From NCBI GenBank assembly GCA_934230055.1, contig CAKQEE010000060.1:1-6794 (forward strand): a DNA stretch of 6,794 nt, written 5' to 3'. The position numbers were made by a program, and so were the translations under genes. This document shows, one piece after another, positions 5,132 through 6,794 of this stretch (the stretch's first letter is position 1; each line of letters begins with the position of its first letter). A model generated the notes under the pieces. That model was not told where the DNA came from, searched no databases, and worked only from the letters and a program-made list of their open reading frames with translations. This DNA comes from an uncultured Clostridia bacterium. Its GTDB lineage: Bacteria > Bacillota > Clostridia > Christensenellales > Borkfalkiaceae.

Positions 5132-6794
5132 ATGAATAAAGCTAAATCCTGCAAACTTATGATATTTTTCCTGACGATTGCGATGCTCTTTTCCGCGGCG
5201 TTCGCTCTTTCGCCCTTTATCGGGCGCGAAGCGGCTTTTGCGGACGCAGCCGTTTCGGAAGTCACCGTTACCGAGGGGGACGCTCTTAAATGCTTCTCCG
5301 GCAGCGCGGAACTTAAAATAGAGAACGACAAGCTCGTTGCCGCCGTTAAAGACGCGGGAACGTTGTTTTTCGATAACGACCTCGTGGTCGGCAGCGGACT
5401 TGCGTTAAACTTTTCCGCTTCCGAAGATATTAAAACGCTTACCGTAACCGTAAGGGGCAATTCCAAAATCGCGACGGGCAATAAAAACGCGAAAGGCGAA
5501 TATCTGCTCGACGTAAAGAACGAACTCGTTTTCGATTTTGAAAACGGCAAAGCTACTTACGACGGAGTGGAATATTCCTTCGCGAAAGACGGCGATATAG
5601 AAGTTCTTTTCACCGAAGAAGGCGGTTTTCTTGCCGCGACTTTCGGTAGTGTGAACAAAGCCGTTGCGGAAAGCGATTACTACGCTCTTTCCGACGACGA
5701 GAAAATGGTAGTTTCCGTTTCTTTCTCTTTCACCCTGAAAGAGGGTAAAGAAAGCGCGAACTTCGAGCTTATTTCCGTTTCGCAGGAAGGACACGTACAG
5801 AACTTCGTTAAGGGCGAAGGCGATAAAATCGCGGTAGCCGTTCCTTCCGTAACGATGGGCGGAGACTTTCTTTTCAGAGAGGGCGCGGACAAGATAAACG
5901 CTTATAAAGGGTATCACTATACCGCTTCTCTCAAAGCGTATTCGCTTCTCGGCGGAATAGCTTCTTCCGACCTTTATTACGCGCTTGTAAACGAAGCGGA
6001 TAAAGCCAATATTCTTCTTGCGAATTCTTCCAAGCCTTCCAAAATACTTTTCAAAAACGAAGGCGAATATTCATTCAAGGTAGTTTACGACGGCAAAAAC
6101 GCGGCGGGCGAAACCGAAACCGTAACCGTCGGTACCTACACCGCGAACGTTATTTCCGAAGATGCGGAAGCTCCCCGTTATATCAACGCGGGCGATAACG
6201 TCGCCGCTCTCGAAAGCTTCAAAGCGGCTCTTTCGGAAGCGATTATGAAGGATTACGACGGAAACAAGACTTTCGTTCGTTTGGGCGATAAGATAACCGT
6301 TCCTTCCATGAAGAGCCTCGTTGTAGACGACAACACCGCTTACGACAACTTAAAGCACACGCTTTACTATAAAACTCCTTCTTCGGACACCAGATCTACC
6401 ACCGGTTGGGATATAACCCTTACGGAAACGGGTAAATACGTTTTCTGGGTTATCTTCGAGGACGTTGGCGGCAACTCTATGGAAGAAGAACAGTTCTTCA
6501 CGGTAGATGAAAACGATTCTAACGTTATTAAGATAAACGAAGGCGTATACGGCGCATATTACTTCGATTTCTCTATCGAAAAGAACGACGCGCCCGTATA
6601 CGTTACCGCGGCAACCCAAGGCAAGGGTTATAAAAACGTTAAATACACCGCAACCGCATTCAAGTTCGAGTCTACCGGCCACAAGGCGGAATACACTCTC
6701 TATTACATTGCGGACGCGAATGCTGCTATCCCCGATACCCTTAAATGGGAAGAAGAGGGCTGGACGGCTATTCCCAAGGCTTCCACCGTTAAAG
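5132..6794 (+). CDS. Large secreted protein with Ig-like beta repeats (3' partial)
   Basis: Not recognised as a named protein. The frame is open from ATG 5132 to the window end, 554 codons, with no stop seen. Residues 1-39 are a signal peptide: basic start MNKAKSCK, hydrophobic core LMIFFLTIAMLFSAAFAL, and likely cleavage at AFA-DA or ADA-AV. The mature part has the alternating polar/hydrophobic pattern of beta structure, with few cysteines (Cys54 the only one after the signal). Residues about 41-240 look like one beta-rich domain. Two stretches then share a late-strand pattern typical of bacterial Ig-like repeats: GEYSFKVVYDGKNAAG (311-326) and GKYVFWVIFEDVGGNSM (434-450). A further unit starts near 462. 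Acidic and Lys-rich composition suits an exported protein. A cell-surface or extracellular matrix/binding role is inferred; any wall anchor would lie beyond the edge. It has its own promoter, divergent from the ger operon. Confidence 0.85.
   Translation, partial: MNKAKSCKLMIFFLTIAMLFSAAFALSPFIGREAAFADAAVSEVTVTEGDALKCFSGSAELKIENDKLVAAVKDAGTLFFDNDLVVGSGLALNFSASEDIKTLTVTVRGNSKIATGNKNAKGEYLLDVKNELVFDFENGKATYDGVEYSFAKDGDIEVLFTEEGGFLAATFGSVNKAVAESDYYALSDDEKMVVSVSFSFTLKEGKESANFELISVSQEGHVQNFVKGEGDKIAVAVPSVTMGGDFLFREGADKINAYKGYHYTASLKAYSLLGGIASSDLYYALVNEADKANILLANSSKPSKILFKNEGEYSFKVVYDGKNAAGETETVTVGTYTANVISEDAEAPRYINAGDNVAALESFKAALSEAIMKDYDGNKTFVRLGDKITVPSMKSLVVDDNTAYDNLKHTLYYKTPSSDTRSTTGWDITLTETGKYVFWVIFEDVGGNSMEEEQFFTVDENDSNVIKINEGVYGAYYFDFSIEKNDAPVYVTAATQGKGYKNVKYTATAFKFESTGHKAEYTLYYIADANAAIPDTLKWEEEGWTAIPKASTVK

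Noticed and set aside
5113..5134. Vector-like ribosome binding site (AAGGAGATATAC resembles the phage T7 gene 10 leader used in expression vectors)
   Set aside because: The match is short, the bases after it differ and it is flanked by native-looking promoter and gene sequence, so contamination is not supported.
5080..5917. Minus-strand frames of 156 and 170 codons under the secreted-protein gene
   Set aside because: The plus frame has a promoter, a ribosome binding site, a signal peptide and 554 uninterrupted codons. The minus frames overlap these signals and look like low-complexity shadows.

Overview
The window looks like chromosomal DNA from an endospore-forming Bacillota (Clostridia-type). 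The central feature is a complete three-gene germinant-receptor operon of the GerA family, which is found only in spore formers. AT-rich intergenic stretches, intrinsic terminators, AGGAGG-type ribosome binding sites and a canonical SigA-like promoter fit this placement. An uncultured gut clostridium is plausible, but the genus cannot be read from the sequence.

Layout. (1) Bases 2-835, plus strand: the C-terminal half of an ion-transporter (ArsB/NhaD/SLC13-like) membrane permease. Its frame runs open to the left window edge and passes through a terminator-like hairpin at 2-38, so the gene is either cut by the window edge or is a remnant. (2) Bases 839-966: convergent intergenic region with a perfect 15-bp hairpin and a U-tract on the minus strand, which ends the germination operon and may also end the permease transcript. 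(3) Bases 4923-967, minus strand: gerA, gerB and gerC in classical order. A 44-nt gap separates A and B, and B and C overlap by 14 nt. A SigG-like promoter sits so close to the first ATG that the mRNA may be leaderless. (4) Bases 4924-5131: divergent intergenic region with both promoters and a small inverted repeat. (5) Bases 5132-6794, plus strand: the first 554 codons of a large secreted protein with a signal peptide and Ig-like beta repeats, cut by the right window edge.

How the genes work together. The A, B and C products would form one nutrient-sensing receptor in the spore inner membrane. The A subunit has a cytosolic domain plus membrane helices, the B subunit is the APC-type ligand-binding transporter fold, and the C subunit sits on the outer face. 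The C subunit is the odd member: the lipobox cysteine expected in this family is replaced by phenylalanine, and it carries two Gly/Ser-rich insertions, one built from a 33-bp tandem repeat. The permease and the secreted protein have their own signals and show no functional link to the receptor. I see no CRISPR array, RNA gene, insertion sequence or defence island. The unusual points are variations on a known system, not a clearly new one.
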